Assembly (NCBI GenBank): GCA_019828565.1
Contig: JAHDYR010000025.1
Coordinates: forward strand, 806,001-870,000
Direction: 5' to 3'
DNA: 64,000 bases
DNA from: Carpediemonas membranifera
Taxonomy: Eukaryota > Fornicata
Shown: positions 1 through 10,847 of the stretch, one piece after another
Layout: each line of letters begins with the position of its first letter
Numbering within the stretch: position 1 is the first letter of the stretch
Position numbers and translations under genes: made by a program
The notes under the pieces: model-generated
The model's database searches: none
Told to the model about the DNA's origin: nothing
The model's input: the letters and a program-made list of their open reading frames with translations, nothing else

Positions 1-2
1 TC

Positions 3-1073
3 ACCCCCCTCGGCCTGGTCACTCTCAAGGCCCTCCAGCTCATGGAACGGTGGCACCATTACTCACACTCGGAGAGCCTCACCCCCGCCATGGTCAAGGC
101 GCTGCACGCCATGCCCGGCCTGCCCATGGTCCCTCGCATGGTTGCCCGGGCGATCGAGGACATCGAGCTGCTCAGCATTGAGCATTTCGCCCATGCCGTG
201 GCCGATGCCGTCGACGACGACGCACTCGTCGCTGCTGTTGCTGCCATCCGCCCGACTACCGCGGACCGGGCCGAGGAGCCGCCCATAGAGGAGCACCGCC
301 AGTCCGTGCCCCCCAGCGCCGCGGACACCATCGCTGCCGTGCACATCCCCACCGCCCCAGGCAACGTGGTGAGGCACATCCTCACAGAGCTCCTGCGCCG
401 CCACGTGGCCCTCCAGCCCCTCAGCGACAAGCTGGACAAGCGCCTCCACATGATGCTCTCCCTCGAGCAGCACTGGGGCGCCCTCGACAAGCTGATGGAC
501 TTGGTCGACGTACCTGAGTCGGTTATCGCTGAGAGACTGCTCGCTGGCATCTACGCGGCCGTCGGTCTCGTCGAAGAGCACAGGGTTCTCCACGAACGTG
601 CGCTCGTGTGGCTCGACGCAGGCTGGCACCTCGTCAAGGACCGCAATATCGAGAAGATCCAGGCCGCTTTCGCCGAGCAGGCGCACGATGACCGCAAGGT
701 TGAGTGTATCCTGATGTCGATCATGGGCGATGTCATGTCTGATCTTATCCAAGGCGACCGTGTGGTCGATGACCAAAAGATCGAATCACTCCTCGTCCCC
801 ATCCTGAACGAGGGCGAGATCAACGGCACGAGCTTCCTCAGCCAGCTCCGGGTCGACCTTGCTAAGCCAGGCCGTAAGCACCTCGCCACGGTCCTGCTGC
901 CCCTCATCCCAGATCTGTGTCTGCCCGCGCAGATTAACTACCCCGTCCCCGGCGCCCTCGAGCTGGCCAACCCCGACCGCGTGCGGAGCGAGGCGCTCAG
1001 CCTGGCTCGGGCGGTGATGGTGGAGGAGGACTCGATCGCTGACTACGAGACTCAGTTTACATACTCGCTATAA
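3..1073 (+). CDS. Unrecognised helical protein, 5' end outside window
   Basis: The frame is open from base 3, upstream of the first ATG at 42, so the gene enters from outside the window and its true start is not visible. About 356 residues are seen, ending at TAA. The protein is rich in Ala, Leu, Val, Asp and His with long predicted helices, no signal peptide or membrane segment, and no motif I recognise. Residues after about 110 look like paired helices of a HEAT or MIF4G-like solenoid, but that is only an impression. The stop is followed at once by a TAAAT-rich stretch, as at several other genes here. Function is unknown. Confidence 0.7.
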   Translation, partial: TPLGLVTLKALQLMERWHHYSHSESLTPAMVKALHAMPGLPMVPRMVARAIEDIELLSIEHFAHAVADAVDDDALVAAVAAIRPTTADRAEEPPIEEHRQSVPPSAADTIAAVHIPTAPGNVVRHILTELLRRHVALQPLSDKLDKRLHMMLSLEQHWGALDKLMDLVDVPESVIAERLLAGIYAAVGLVEEHRVLHERALVWLDAGWHLVKDRNIEKIQAAFAEQAHDDRKVECILMSIMGDVMSDLIQGDRVVDDQKIESLLVPILNEGEINGTSFLSQLRVDLAKPGRKHLATVLLPLIPDLCLPAQINYPVPGALELANPDRVRSEALSLARAVMVEEDSIADYETQFTYSL

Positions 1074-1431
1074 ATGATATATAACAGTTGGATGCACATG
1101 GAGGCGGGCTAGCGTATATCGGGACTGGACGGCACAATGGTCTCTTGGGGACGGGATGCCGCGGCACTTCTTCTTAATATCGCGGGGGATTTGATGGAGC
1201 AGACGGTCACACATCAAAACACGATACTAGACTGCAAACCGGCAGATGGTCGACCGAGTTGCAGATGGATGGATGACATTCGATATCACTATGACAAGGC
1301 ATGAGATTGAATTGTGAGAAATTTGGGGAGGCTGGCACGAGGTGTCGGCAGATTGGCTCGTTAACCCGCTCCAAGATGACAAACGTAATCTCAAGTGACC
1401 CCAACCGATCAAAACTAGAAATGATTGGTTC
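1074..1431. other. Intergenic region, no gene seen
   Basis: This is 358 bases between two plus-strand genes. I see no long frame with plausible codon use, no tRNA-like fold and no repeat. It begins with an AT-rich stretch (ATAAATGATATATAAC) that may hold the 3' end signal of the upstream gene. It presumably ends with the promoter of the coiled-coil gene. Confidence 0.5.
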
Positions 1432-4400
1432 ATGAATTCCAACATCATCGTTCCGGCTCTCCCTCCATCTATGACAGTAGAGGACAACTTGGTTGAAGAG
1501 ATGGATAGTTTGCGTCAGGAATATCTTCGGCGTTACAAGAAGCAGAGCGACAACTTCCAGGGAATGAAGACTGAGCGTGATAGCTTCGAGCAGGAGAAGG
1601 TTAGCCTGGAGCAGCAGATCTTGCAGTTGAACCGTGATCATAAGCGCGAGCTTTCCGAACTGCAGCGCCTTGTTGACCGCACCAACCGCCAATCAGCTGT
1701 GAATGACCAAACTCTCCGTTCCAAGGACGCCGAGCTCAAGAAACTCCAGGCCACCCTCCACAACCTCGAAGCAGACACTCACGAGCGCGAGGTAGCCCAA
1801 GAGAAGCTCCTAGCCACCGCCCAGGCCAAGGTCCGCTCAATGGAAGACCAGCTCGCCGCCCGGGCGAACGACCTAAGAAACAGGGACACCCGCATCGCGG
1901 AGCTCGTCAAGGAGAATGGGACCATCAGAAAGCAGCAGGCGGCGGCTCTTGTGCGAACCCAGAAGCAGTACGAGGGGGAGTCCCGCGAGCAGGGTGCGCT
2001 GGTTGATCGGCTCCAAAGCGCACTGGACGACGCTAGAGTCGAGGTGAGTCGGGTGTCAGCCCAGCTGTCCGACGCCCTCGATGAGCGGTCCTCGCTCCAG
2101 GCCGAGCTGGCTGACGGCCAGACAAAGGCTGCTCTGGCGGACGCAGCCCACCGTGACCAGCTGTCACAGCTCAGGGCCGAGCTCGCAGACGAGCAGGGTC
2201 GCAGCAAGATCGCAACCGACCGTGCAACCCACGCTGACGAGGAGCTTCACCGTGTCCGCGAGGAGCTCGACTCGTTCCGTGAACGGAGTATCGCGGACAC
2301 CATGGCCCTAGAGGAGACGAACGAGGGGCTTCAGAAGGAGCTCCGGGCATCCCGCTCGCTGCTCGAGTCGACTACACGGCAGTTCGAGACTCAGGTGGCC
2401 CAGCTGAGGGCGACCATCGCCGAGCACGAGATGGAGATCGAGCGGCTCAGCGACGAGCACCGTACCAACGGCGCGCAGTACGAGGAGCGTCTCTTGGACG
2501 AGCAGCAGGCACACGCCGAGGCGTACGAGCAGCTTCAGCTTGAGTACGAGGACAAGACATCCCAGCTCAACGACACACTGCACCAGCTCGACGTCGCCCA
2601 GTCAACGCTCTCAGACCTCCGGGTCGACCTGGACTCGAGGGACAGGGAGGTCAGCCGCATGCAGACGGAGATCGAGGAGATGGCCTCGGAGCACGCGCTC
2701 AGGGAAGACCAGGCGGCCTCAGAGCGCGATGAGCTAACTAACAGGGTCGCTGCTCTCGAGCTGGACCTCGCGTCGTATCAGGACCGCGTCCAGGCCGCCG
2801 AGGATGCGAGAGGAAGTGCCAGTGATAACATGGCGCAGCTCCACACCGAGCTGGAGTCGACCCAGCGTCAGGTTCAGACGCTGAAGACGAAGATCCAGGC
2901 CCTGAAGGACACCCACGCCATCCAGACGGAGGATCTCGAGGAGGAGCACCGCATGGAGCTCGGGACGGCCCAACGGAAGGCCGACCAGCTCTCCAACGAG
3001 GCGGCCGACCTCAAGGCTCGTAATGAGGACCTTTCCACGCAGGTGGAGCTCCTCACCTCCCAGAGGGACGAGCTGCAGGACACCCTGACGGACGCTGAGC
3101 TCAACAACGCCTCTCTTTCTACAGAGAGAGATAATTTGGCCGACGAGCTCAAGAGAGACAAGGCTCAGTGGCGCAGGACGCTCGAGACCACCGCTACGGA
3201 GCACGCAGTGGAGCTGGAGGAGGCCCACAGCGAGACCAGCCGGGTTCGACTCGAGAAGGACCAGGCCGAGGACGACAGGGCCAGGGCCGAGGCCAGGGCG
3301 GCTGAGCTCGAGGAGGAGCTGGCCCAGGCGATCGCCCAGGCAGAGGAAGCCGAGCACACAGCCGATGAGATGCTCGCACGGGCCCAGGCAGAGCTGAGTG
3401 ACGCGAGCAGCAGGATTGCCCAGCTCACTGAGGCGCTCGAGATGGCCGAGAGACAGGCTGAGACGGCTGAGGCCCAGAGGAAGGCCGACCAGGCCCGCAT
3501 GGAGGCCAGGGCCGCGGAGGAGAGGGCTGGGTTCAACAAGCAGGCGGACGGCCGCGCGGCCAAGGTCGAGACGCTGACCAAGCAGCTCTCAGCCGCCAAG
3601 CGCGACGCCAGAGATGCCGAGACCCGCGCCGCCTCTCTTGCCGATGAGTTGAAGTCAGCCAGAGAGCAGCTGTCCCGCCTCGAGGCCGAGCACAAGGAGC
3701 AGTGTCGCAGGACCGAGGCCGACTCGAAGGCACTCCACCGCGAGCTGGACGAGTCCTGGGAGCTGTTCAAGGAGGAGCAGGCGGGTCGAGCTGCAGACAA
3801 GGCGAGCCTGACCGCAGAGATGGACGCTCTAAGACGTCGGGCAGAGGTTGCTGAGGAGAGCCACGCTATGGTGCAGGCCCAGCTTGAGGACGATGCAGCC
3901 CAGCACGCCCACCAGCTGCAGCTCGAGCAGGACGAGAGAAATGCGCTCCATGGCGACATCGAGGGCCTTGAAGCAGAGCTGAAGGCGACCAAGGAAGATG
4001 CCCAGGCGGAGAAGGACAATCTGATGTCCGAGTCGGCGAGACTCAGCCAGAGGATCGCCGAGCTCGAGGGCGAGGTCGACTCTCTGTCGAAGGAGGCCGA
4101 GTCTCTCAGCAAGGCCCTGGCGGATGCCCAGGACAGCGCGAGGGAGACGCAGGCAAGGCTTGAGGATGAGCTGGAAGACGCCCGCCGGACCGAGAAGAGG
4201 GTCAACACCGAGCTCGCTGAGAGGGACGTCACGATCGCCGAGCTGCACGCCTTCACCGCGGACCACGAGCAGCTTCTGGCCGACCATGAGGAGCTCCAGA
4301 CGAGGTACGATGACCTGCTGAGAGAGCACATGGACCAGACCAGAGAGCTCGACGACACGAGGGCTGAGCAGGACGAGGACCGCAGAGAAGGCTCGGCCAG

Positions 4401-5049
4401 GGTCTCTGAGCTCCAGGGGGAGATTGACGCACTCAAGCGGCAGCTGGGCGATGTCAAGGCGGCCAACCAGACACTCACCCAGACTTACGAGGCAGACTCC
4501 CGCGAGCTCGACTGTAAGCTACAGGAGGAGCGGTCTGGCCGGCGCCAAGACTCCCTCCGCTTCCAGCAGGAGCTCCGCGTGCTCCAGTCCTCTGTGGCCA
4601 CGGAGAAGAGGGCGCTGGAGGCGCAGTATTCGACCACCATGGGCCAGAACGACGCCCGGCTCCAGTCCAAGCTCAGGGCCGCCGAGGCTGAGCTCGAGTC
4701 AACCCGCCGCATGCAGACTGCCCAGCAGCAGCGGGTGGCCGGGGTCGAGGGCAGGCTAACCACGCTGCGGCAATACACTGCCAGGCTTCGGCACATTCTC
4801 GAGAGGCAGGGGCTCGCACACCTCGTCCCACCCGAGCCAGCCGCCTCAACTCTTGGTCAGTCTGCCCCGCGGTCGCCCTCTAGTCGGGATTCCCTCTCTC
4901 GTTCCCAGGATCTGAGCAAGAGCTTGGGTCACACACGGACCATGTCTGATTCTAGGATGTCCAATCAGGCCCGGACGGCGGCTGTCTCTCGCATGACTTC
5001 GCGGGACCTCCACGGGTCGCCTCTGAGTCGCTCCCCGAGCCGCATGTGA
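1432..5049 (+). CDS. Long coiled-coil protein with basic Ser-rich tail
   Basis: The product has 1205 residues. From about residue 20 to 1130 it is almost unbroken heptad sequence rich in Glu, Arg, Gln, Leu and Ala, of the kind found in myosin tails, golgins and basal-body or cytoskeletal linkers. I see no head domain, so it is not a myosin or kinesin. The last 70 residues (about 1135-1205) change to a Ser/Arg/Pro-rich basic tail with SPSSR, SLSR and SPSR patches, typical of phosphorylated or filament-binding tails. The start at 1432 is the first ATG; a second in-frame ATG at 1471 is possible. Similarity to myosin tails in a search would reflect composition only. The specific role is unknown; a structural cytoskeletal role is inferred. 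Confidence 0.85.
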   Translation: MNSNIIVPALPPSMTVEDNLVEEMDSLRQEYLRRYKKQSDNFQGMKTERDSFEQEKVSLEQQILQLNRDHKRELSELQRLVDRTNRQSAVNDQTLRSKDAELKKLQATLHNLEADTHEREVAQEKLLATAQAKVRSMEDQLAARANDLRNRDTRIAELVKENGTIRKQQAAALVRTQKQYEGESREQGALVDRLQSALDDARVEVSRVSAQLSDALDERSSLQAELADGQTKAALADAAHRDQLSQLRAELADEQGRSKIATDRATHADEELHRVREELDSFRERSIADTMALEETNEGLQKELRASRSLLESTTRQFETQVAQLRATIAEHEMEIERLSDEHRTNGAQYEERLLDEQQAHAEAYEQLQLEYEDKTSQLNDTLHQLDVAQSTLSDLRVDLDSRDREVSRMQTEIEEMASEHALREDQAASERDELTNRVAALELDLASYQDRVQAAEDARGSASDNMAQLHTELESTQRQVQTLKTKIQALKDTHAIQTEDLEEEHRMELGTAQRKADQLSNEAADLKARNEDLSTQVELLTSQRDELQDTLTDAELNNASLSTERDNLADELKRDKAQWRRTLETTATEHAVELEEAHSETSRVRLEKDQAEDDRARAEARAAELEEELAQAIAQAEEAEHTADEMLARAQAELSDASSRIAQLTEALEMAERQAETAEAQRKADQARMEARAAEERAGFNKQADGRAAKVETLTKQLSAAKRDARDAETRAASLADELKSAREQLSRLEAEHKEQCRRTEADSKALHRELDESWELFKEEQAGRAADKASLTAEMDALRRRAEVAEESHAMVQAQLEDDAAQHAHQLQLEQDERNALHGDIEGLEAELKATKEDAQAEKDNLMSESARLSQRIAELEGEVDSLSKEAESLSKALADAQDSARETQARLEDELEDARRTEKRVNTELAERDVTIAELHAFTADHEQLLADHEELQTRYDDLLREHMDQTRELDDTRAEQDEDRREGSARVSELQGEIDALKRQLGDVKAANQTLTQTYEADSRELDCKLQEERSGRRQDSLRFQQELRVLQSSVATEKRALEAQYSTTMGQNDARLQSKLRAAEAELESTRRMQTAQQQRVAGVEGRLTTLRQYTARLRHILERQGLAHLVPPEPAASTLGQSAPRSPSSRDSLSRSQDLSKSLGHTRTMSDSRMSNQARTAAVSRMTSRDLHGSPLSRSPSRM

Positions 5050-5173
5050 GGTAAATGTACTTTATGGGTCAATGTGCTTTGTTGGTATCTCCCAAACGAG
5101 AGATCTCCCATTCTGGAGTTTTGTACTTTTTGTCGCAAAAATTTCTGCAGAATACGATTTCATCTGAGCAATC

Positions 5174-6271
5174 ATGGACGTCATTGAATGGATTCAAGGT
5201 GCCATTAAGGACGCCATCCGTCGCGTCTATCTGTTCTTTGCTGTGCTCATCTCGGTCCCCGTGCTCTATTGCTGCGTCGCCACGATTTGCGCCATACTCG
5301 CTGCCGTTTTCCTTGCCACATCCTTCGCAGATCCCAGATCGAGCAACATCCGCGACTTTAATGCCAAGGTGACGAAGTGGAACAGCGAAACTGCCGATGC
5401 GTTCGGCGCCCTCACCTTCACAGTCACCGAGGAGGGAAACTCCTACGCATACACCGCCATGACCCACGTCACCGCAGGATACCCCTCGGGTGTCGATGCG
5501 TTGAGTGGAAGCGACAAGAGCGACGTTGCCGAGATTCCCAAGATTTCCTGGTTCTCTGATGGCGGCAAGGCCTTCAGCACCAACACTGGTCGTAACATTC
5601 CGATGACTCGCACTTTCCAGGGTACCACACACACATACTACGACTCCATCCAGATCCGCAAGGGCACCACGGACCTCCTCGCAAACACTGACAGTGGTCG
5701 GTACAAGTTCACCACTGCTCACAACGGCGTCTACTACGACAAGGGCTCTGTCGCCATGAAGGACTGCCACGAGTCCGCTAAGGACGACCAGTTGGACTGC
5801 TCCGATGTCTGCAAGGACGACTACGACGGGCTTTTCAACGACGACGATGACGCCTGCTACCGTGCCTCACATCTCAAGGTGAGCCAGTTCACTGTCCTCC
5901 TCAACAGCCAGAACGCCCTCTCCGGGTCAGACCTGTCCTCCTCTCTGTTCCAGGAGTCTCTATCACTCACCCCCATCTACGAGGAAGTCAACAACGACGC
6001 GGACACGCGCTTCAACATCGTAGACTCGATGGGGGACACCAACGTGGCTATCATGCGTGAGGACGACCCGATCATCGTCTACCACCTGATGGGGGGCTTT
6101 GGTCTGAGCGCCTTTGTGCTGCTCCTCATCGCTATTTGCTGCTGTTGCTTGAGCGTCAGCTCGTGCTGCTGCATCGGATGCGCCCCTCTGTATGCCCTTA
6201 GCTGCTGCCTCACGACGTCTGGGGGCTGGTCGGCCGCCTCGACATACACTAAGATGCAGAATAGAGAGTAG
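5174..6271 (+). CDS. Two-TM membrane protein with acidic ectodomain
   Basis: The product has 365 residues. A hydrophobic segment at about 18-50 (VYLFFAVLISVPVLYCC and onward) and another at about 298-335 with clustered cysteines (LLIAICCCCLSVSSCCC) give two membrane spans, with short basic ends on one side and a region of about 245 residues on the other. The middle region has four cysteines in an acidic patch (near DCSDVCKDDYDG and NDDDDACY) that could form disulfides or bind calcium. The juxtamembrane cysteines are candidate palmitoylation sites. I do not recognise the family, and surface exposure is inferred from topology. Confidence 0.75.
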   Translation: MDVIEWIQGAIKDAIRRVYLFFAVLISVPVLYCCVATICAILAAVFLATSFADPRSSNIRDFNAKVTKWNSETADAFGALTFTVTEEGNSYAYTAMTHVTAGYPSGVDALSGSDKSDVAEIPKISWFSDGGKAFSTNTGRNIPMTRTFQGTTHTYYDSIQIRKGTTDLLANTDSGRYKFTTAHNGVYYDKGSVAMKDCHESAKDDQLDCSDVCKDDYDGLFNDDDDACYRASHLKVSQFTVLLNSQNALSGSDLSSSLFQESLSLTPIYEEVNNDADTRFNIVDSMGDTNVAIMREDDPIIVYHLMGGFGLSAFVLLLIAICCCCLSVSSCCCIGCAPLYALSCCLTTSGGWSAASTYTKMQNRE

Positions 6272-6687
6272 GCTTGTAATTGAATTGAATTATAAATCCG
6301 CAATCAATTGATTTGTGGTCTGGTCGCTCACGGTGGCCACTTCTGCTCTCATACACTCATGCACAGTAAATCAAATTTTCATCTGAGGGTTCGTTGTTTT
6401 GTGGACTCTGGGGGCCAGTCAAGTCATCCCTTCCAAAGCCACCAACGTTCTCCGAATGTTTGGTGTTTTGCTGCCTCAGGCTGGCAGGTGCGTATTTTTC
6501 CGAGCCTGTGATACGATTGCGACGATTGCGACCGAACATTTGGGTGAACAATCTCATCGGAAGCTGCTAAATTGTAGATGCCTACGAGTCCATGTCATCT
6601 CATAGTTTACCCTCGGCGCCGGCACCCAACTGCCAGTTTCGCGACCATGACTGCTAGAGTCAAAATGTATCATGTTGCAGGCCGAAC
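6272..6687. other. Intergenic region, no gene seen
   Basis: This is 416 bases between the membrane-protein gene and the first RCC1-like gene. Short frames of 66-68 codons on both strands show no protein-like composition. It opens with an AT-rich stretch (TTGAATTATAAATCC) that may be the 3' end signal of the upstream gene. I see nothing else. Confidence 0.45.
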
Positions 6688-8514
6688 ATGGTTGGTCACG
6701 AGGAGACAATGCGGTTGTTGGACGCCCATATTGATAGCATTGAGCATGATATAGAGCAGTTGAATGGAATTACGCTCTCTGATGAGGATATCAATCGTCG
6801 CGTTGCGAGAATTGACGCTTCTCGTGCTCGTCTCGCCGCAATGCGCTCATCAATGTCTATGAGCTGCAGAAACATCCAGCGCGACGCTTTTATCACTGCT
6901 AACTCCCGCATGCCAATCGAATGTGCCAATATTCCCGGCGACATTCCCACACTCATGCGAAGCGCCTTCACCCACGAGTTCGGCGAGGTCATCCCGGACG
7001 ATGACGGCGAAGCCGAGCCAGCCACGGCCGATGAAGTCGCCAGCGCGATCGCTGCCCTCGGCCTACACCATCGCAGCGCCATCGACCTTGTCAACAGGGT
7101 TACGGCGATACTCACGCGCGGGCCCCAGCTGAGCATGAACATCCCTCTGGCGCCCGGCGAGGACCTCCCGCCGCGCATCTTCACCCTCCTGCAGGGTACA
7201 ATATGGGCCCTACTCGTCGAGGCGGGGGCCAACCCAGATATACAAGACCGCTTGCTGACACGATCCCAAGCAATGTACCCAGACGCAACCGATTTGCATA
7301 ACAAGATCCGCAAGGCTCTCACCCCCGAGGCCAGGTGCCTCTGGTTCCTCTGCCGCAAGTTCTTCTTCACGCTGAACGTCGCCGAGAAGGACGGCGAGTG
7401 CTTCGACATCATCAGCTTCTATGGATCGTACCACCATCGCGCATACATGGGCCGCCTCTTCATGCTCCACACCTTCTACCACACGGCATACACCCGGGCC
7501 AGGATGCCCCGCGTGCTTGAGTTATTCAACGATCGGCTGGCCCATGGGGCGGTGACGCCCAAGGGTCTGTGGGGCTGGGGTGAGAACTCCTTCAGTCAGC
7601 TGGGGTTCGAGTCGTCTGGGTTTATAACTCCAACCCGGCTCGACTTCCGGGCGTGTTCAGCGGTTGCCAAGGCCGACTCCAGACTGAAACCCTGGCACAA
7701 GGACAGGATGATCACAGGCATCTCCATGGCGAACGGACACAACTTCATTCTTACCACGGTGGGCGCAGTGATGGCTGGTGACCAGGCGGGCTGGTATGTT
7801 GGCCCAGTGCAAGGCAGCCTCCGCTTCCACCCCGTAGCCGTGCCCGCTGGCTTTGTTCCAGATCACGTCATGAATGAGCACTCGACTGTTGTTCTTTCCA
7901 TGGGGCATCGGCAGATGATCAGCGGTGATAACGACTACGGCCGGCTGGGTCTCGGGCATGAAGAGGGGATGACCGGCTTCGTGGACCTGCCCTTCAAGGT
8001 CGACCAGATCGTCGCTTCAGGCACAGAGTATAACATATTTGTCAGCGGCCGGCAGCTCGTGTTTGCCGGGTACGTACTGAGCCATATTGCCCAGCTCGAC
8101 CTTCTCCCCGAGTTCAGCAGAGGTGACAAGTGCCTAGTCGCCGCAACGCTCCAGTTCCCAGAGCATGTGTCAGGCCTCTTCGTCTGTGATGACTGGATGG
8201 CGTGGGTCGGGGTCGACCGGACCTACGTCTGCCAGGCTTTGACTGGGAGCTTCGAGCGGTCGTTCATGGTGCCATTCGAGGTCACGGCAGCCTCACTCGG
8301 CCGAAGAGATTTCTACTTCAGAGGATCGTCTGGGCAATGGTTTAGGGCTTCAAGTACAGGCGGTGGGGTTGCGACCATGAGTGAGTGGCAGACGTGCTCG
8401 CGTTATGAGGAGATCACTCCCGTCGACGTCGACCCATGGGCTGAGCAGAGTCGAACTAGCAGCCCCGTTTCCCTGAGTGAGCTGGGCGAGGTCAACCTCC
8501 ACGCGTGCAGGTGA
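6688..8514 (+). CDS. RCC1-like family protein, intact copy A (type I N-terminus)
   Basis: The product has 608 residues and an open frame throughout. Residues 1-215 are helical, and a short block at about 217-235 (CLWFLCRKFFFTLNVAEKD) is almost invariant in all family members of the window. From about 290 come RCC1/BLIP-II-like blades: GLWGWGENSFSQLG near 291, DNDYGRLGLGHE near 412 and SGRQLVFAG near 452, followed by the family's SSGQWF motif near 546. RCC1-type propellers usually act as binding scaffolds or GTPase exchange factors; the partner here is unknown. Most members stop just after a VD(V/L)DPW motif, but this copy has lost that stop and carries about 20 extra residues. It lies next to two broken relatives. 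Confidence 0.85.
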   Translation: MVGHEETMRLLDAHIDSIEHDIEQLNGITLSDEDINRRVARIDASRARLAAMRSSMSMSCRNIQRDAFITANSRMPIECANIPGDIPTLMRSAFTHEFGEVIPDDDGEAEPATADEVASAIAALGLHHRSAIDLVNRVTAILTRGPQLSMNIPLAPGEDLPPRIFTLLQGTIWALLVEAGANPDIQDRLLTRSQAMYPDATDLHNKIRKALTPEARCLWFLCRKFFFTLNVAEKDGECFDIISFYGSYHHRAYMGRLFMLHTFYHTAYTRARMPRVLELFNDRLAHGAVTPKGLWGWGENSFSQLGFESSGFITPTRLDFRACSAVAKADSRLKPWHKDRMITGISMANGHNFILTTVGAVMAGDQAGWYVGPVQGSLRFHPVAVPAGFVPDHVMNEHSTVVLSMGHRQMISGDNDYGRLGLGHEEGMTGFVDLPFKVDQIVASGTEYNIFVSGRQLVFAGYVLSHIAQLDLLPEFSRGDKCLVAATLQFPEHVSGLFVCDDWMAWVGVDRTYVCQALTGSFERSFMVPFEVTAASLGRRDFYFRGSSGQWFRASSTGGGVATMSEWQTCSRYEEITPVDVDPWAEQSRTSSPVSLSELGEVNLHACR

Positions 8515-8816
8515 TTTATTTTTCTGGCGGGCATAAATGAATGGACTTGACATGTACAAGAATTGTGGGATATTGAAAGCTTTGGCAGTGTTGATCCAGC
8601 AAGCCACGCAGTCTGATTCTCCTGAAGAAGTCTGAAGAAGAGGCGTTCCAGCTGGAGTTTGGACGGAGAGTCGCCGTGGATCCGAGAGGTATGGTGGTTA
8701 TGGTAAATGGGATTTGATTGGTTAAACCAAACGCCAGTCAACACTGGGAAACAAGCTGGTACCTCGACTGTTAACCGGTTGAACACGATGGGTAGGTCCA
8801 CAGTGACCATGCATAA
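8515..8816. other. Intergenic region, no gene seen
   Basis: This is 302 bases between two convergent RCC1-like loci. It contains a GCATAAATGA string just after the stop of copy A; the same GCATAAATGA string recurs downstream of copy F near 42394. No frame is protein-like. Confidence 0.4.
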
Positions 8817-10484
8817 TTAATTTTGTTTAGCGATCATAGGTCTACGGGCTGACGTTAAGGGGACGATCTCATACATTCCATGAAAAATCAGCGTCTCGCA
8901 CTCTGCCATCGTTGCTACCCCATCTGACACTCTGACCACTTCGAACCACTGGCCGGTGGTGTCACGGAAATTGTGGGCCCAATCCAATAGAGCTGAAGGC
9001 TTCATCTTCTTGAGTTGTGATACCAAATTCCGTCGCCTCAAAGGGCACGCTGTACAGGCCATTATCGTCGCACAGGTTAGTCTCGCCCCCAGTGACCCAG
9101 ATGAGAGTATCAAAAAACAACTCAAAAACTCCCAGAAGTCCCTTGACCCTCTCTCGGAACCGGAACGGCGTCAGCGTGAGGCACACACCATCCTCGCTGT
9201 ATCCAGGCAGCAGGCCCGACTGGGCGATATGAGGGAGAACTAGGCCAGCGAACAGCAGCTCGCGGCCGCTGAGGAAGACGTTGAAGTAATCATTTGACAT
9301 GATCCGGTCGACCCTGAATGGCAAGTCGACGAATCCAGACATATCATTCTCGTGACCAAGTCCCAGCTGGCCATACCAATTGACACCGCTGATCACCTGA
9401 CGATCGCCCATGGAGAGGATGACAGTGTTCCATGCATGCATAATGTGATCTGGGACAAAGCCATACGGCACGGCGACTGGGTGGAAGAGGTGGCTGTTCT
9501 CCCGCTCGACTGGGCCAACATACCATGTTGAATCATCACCAGTCATGACAGTGCCGACCGGAGTGAAGATGAACGTTCGAGCTCTTATCAGCGACACACC
9601 GGTCACCACCCTGTGCTTCTCCCAGGCGGGCAGGCTGGCCTCGCGCTCGGCGACCTTGGGGCAGGCGGGGAAGGTGAGGCGGGTCGGGTCGACGAACCCA
9701 GATGACTTGAACCCCAGCTGACCATTGTAGCAAGCGCCCCAGCCCCACAGACCCTTGGGGGTCCTGGCGATGTGGGTGTACCTGTCGCTGTAGACCTCGA
9801 GGGCCCTGGGCATCCTGGCCCTGGTGAGGGCGGTGTGCTTGGTAGTGACGAGCATGAAGAGTCGGCCCATGTACATGTGGTGGTGGTAGTATCCACTACA
9901 GCTGCACTGATATCTCTCAGCGTCCTTCTCGGCGACGTTCAGCGTGAAGAAGAACTTGCGGCAGAGGAACCAGAGGCATTTGGCCTCGGGGGTGAGAGCC
10001 TTGCGGATCTTGTCATGCATATCGGTCTCATCTGGCTCCTTCTCTCGAGCCTCGTTCAGCACCCTGTCCTCGAGGTCGGGGTTGGCTCCGCCACCCACCA
10101 GACACGCCCACACCGCGCCCTGGTTCAGCGTGTGCATGGCGACCGGGAGCTCCTCGCCATCCGCGAGCTCGACGTTCATGGACAGCGGGGGGCCGCTGGT
10201 GAGGATCGAGCAGGCGCGGTCGAGGAGGGCTTGCGCGGTTGGCTTGAGAGGGGGATCTTGCAGAGCGTGGCGAGGAGGGATTCGAGAGACGGGGCGCTCG
10301 TTGGTGTAGCAGTGCTATCTGTTTTGTGCATCGAGGGCATCTGTTCGCCGAAGTGTCTGGAGTAGGCGCACTGGAGCAACGAGGGGATGTCCCCAGAGAT
10401 GGAGGCCGTTGCGGTGAGCGTGGCGCGGAATGCGGAGATAAGGGCATCTCTGATGGCCGATGGCGAGGAACTAGCACTGCTCAT
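8817..10484 (-). pseudogene. RCC1-like family, broken copy B (type II N-terminus)
   Basis: The first frame runs from ATG at 10484 (MSSASSSPSAIRD) to a stop at 10176, after a one-base loss relative to intact copy E. A second frame opens at an ATG overlapping that stop (ATGA) and runs 405 codons to 8962. There a further frameshift, around GLGPQ, moves the C-terminal FRDTTGQWF motif into a third frame ending at 8817. The RCC1-like blades are recognisable (GLWGWGACYNGQLGF, GVNWYGQLGLGHE). The same first frameshift is present in copies H and I. The 405-codon middle frame could still be translated, but the tail is divergent, so I call it a pseudogene. Confidence 0.75.
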
Positions 10485-10847
10485 CATTTCTAACGCTCGG
10501 TTCGGTGGTTCCCAAGTTCTGACTGACGACTTGCCGACCGCCAACCCCAGCTGCAGGCCTGACGCGACGCTGTGAGTCACAATCACAGCAGCAATGACAG
10601 CAAGACCTGTCTCCCAAGCTGCCAATTGCTCTCCTTAGCTGCCCATCGTCTGATGTCACACCACCAGACAGGCCCAACAAGACCCGAGCAGGCTTTACTA
10701 GGTGGTTCCCCGTGTCCATGGGTCGCCTTCATCCGGGATAATCTCATGCGGCGTCTACCTGCCACCCCCAGGCCTGCCCGGCCCGCATCATGCCACCGCC
10801 GACAGTCTGATCTCTAGTCCATGCCGACTCGACGTCCAAGCACATGA

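Noticed and set aside
3165-4478. A 437-codon minus-strand frame opposite the coiled-coil gene
   Set aside because: It is almost pure Ser/Ala/Leu, the mirror of GC-rich Glu/Gln/Ala codons on the other strand. Similar long shadows lie at 28908-30413, 47657-48802 and 56496-57404 opposite clearly conserved genes.
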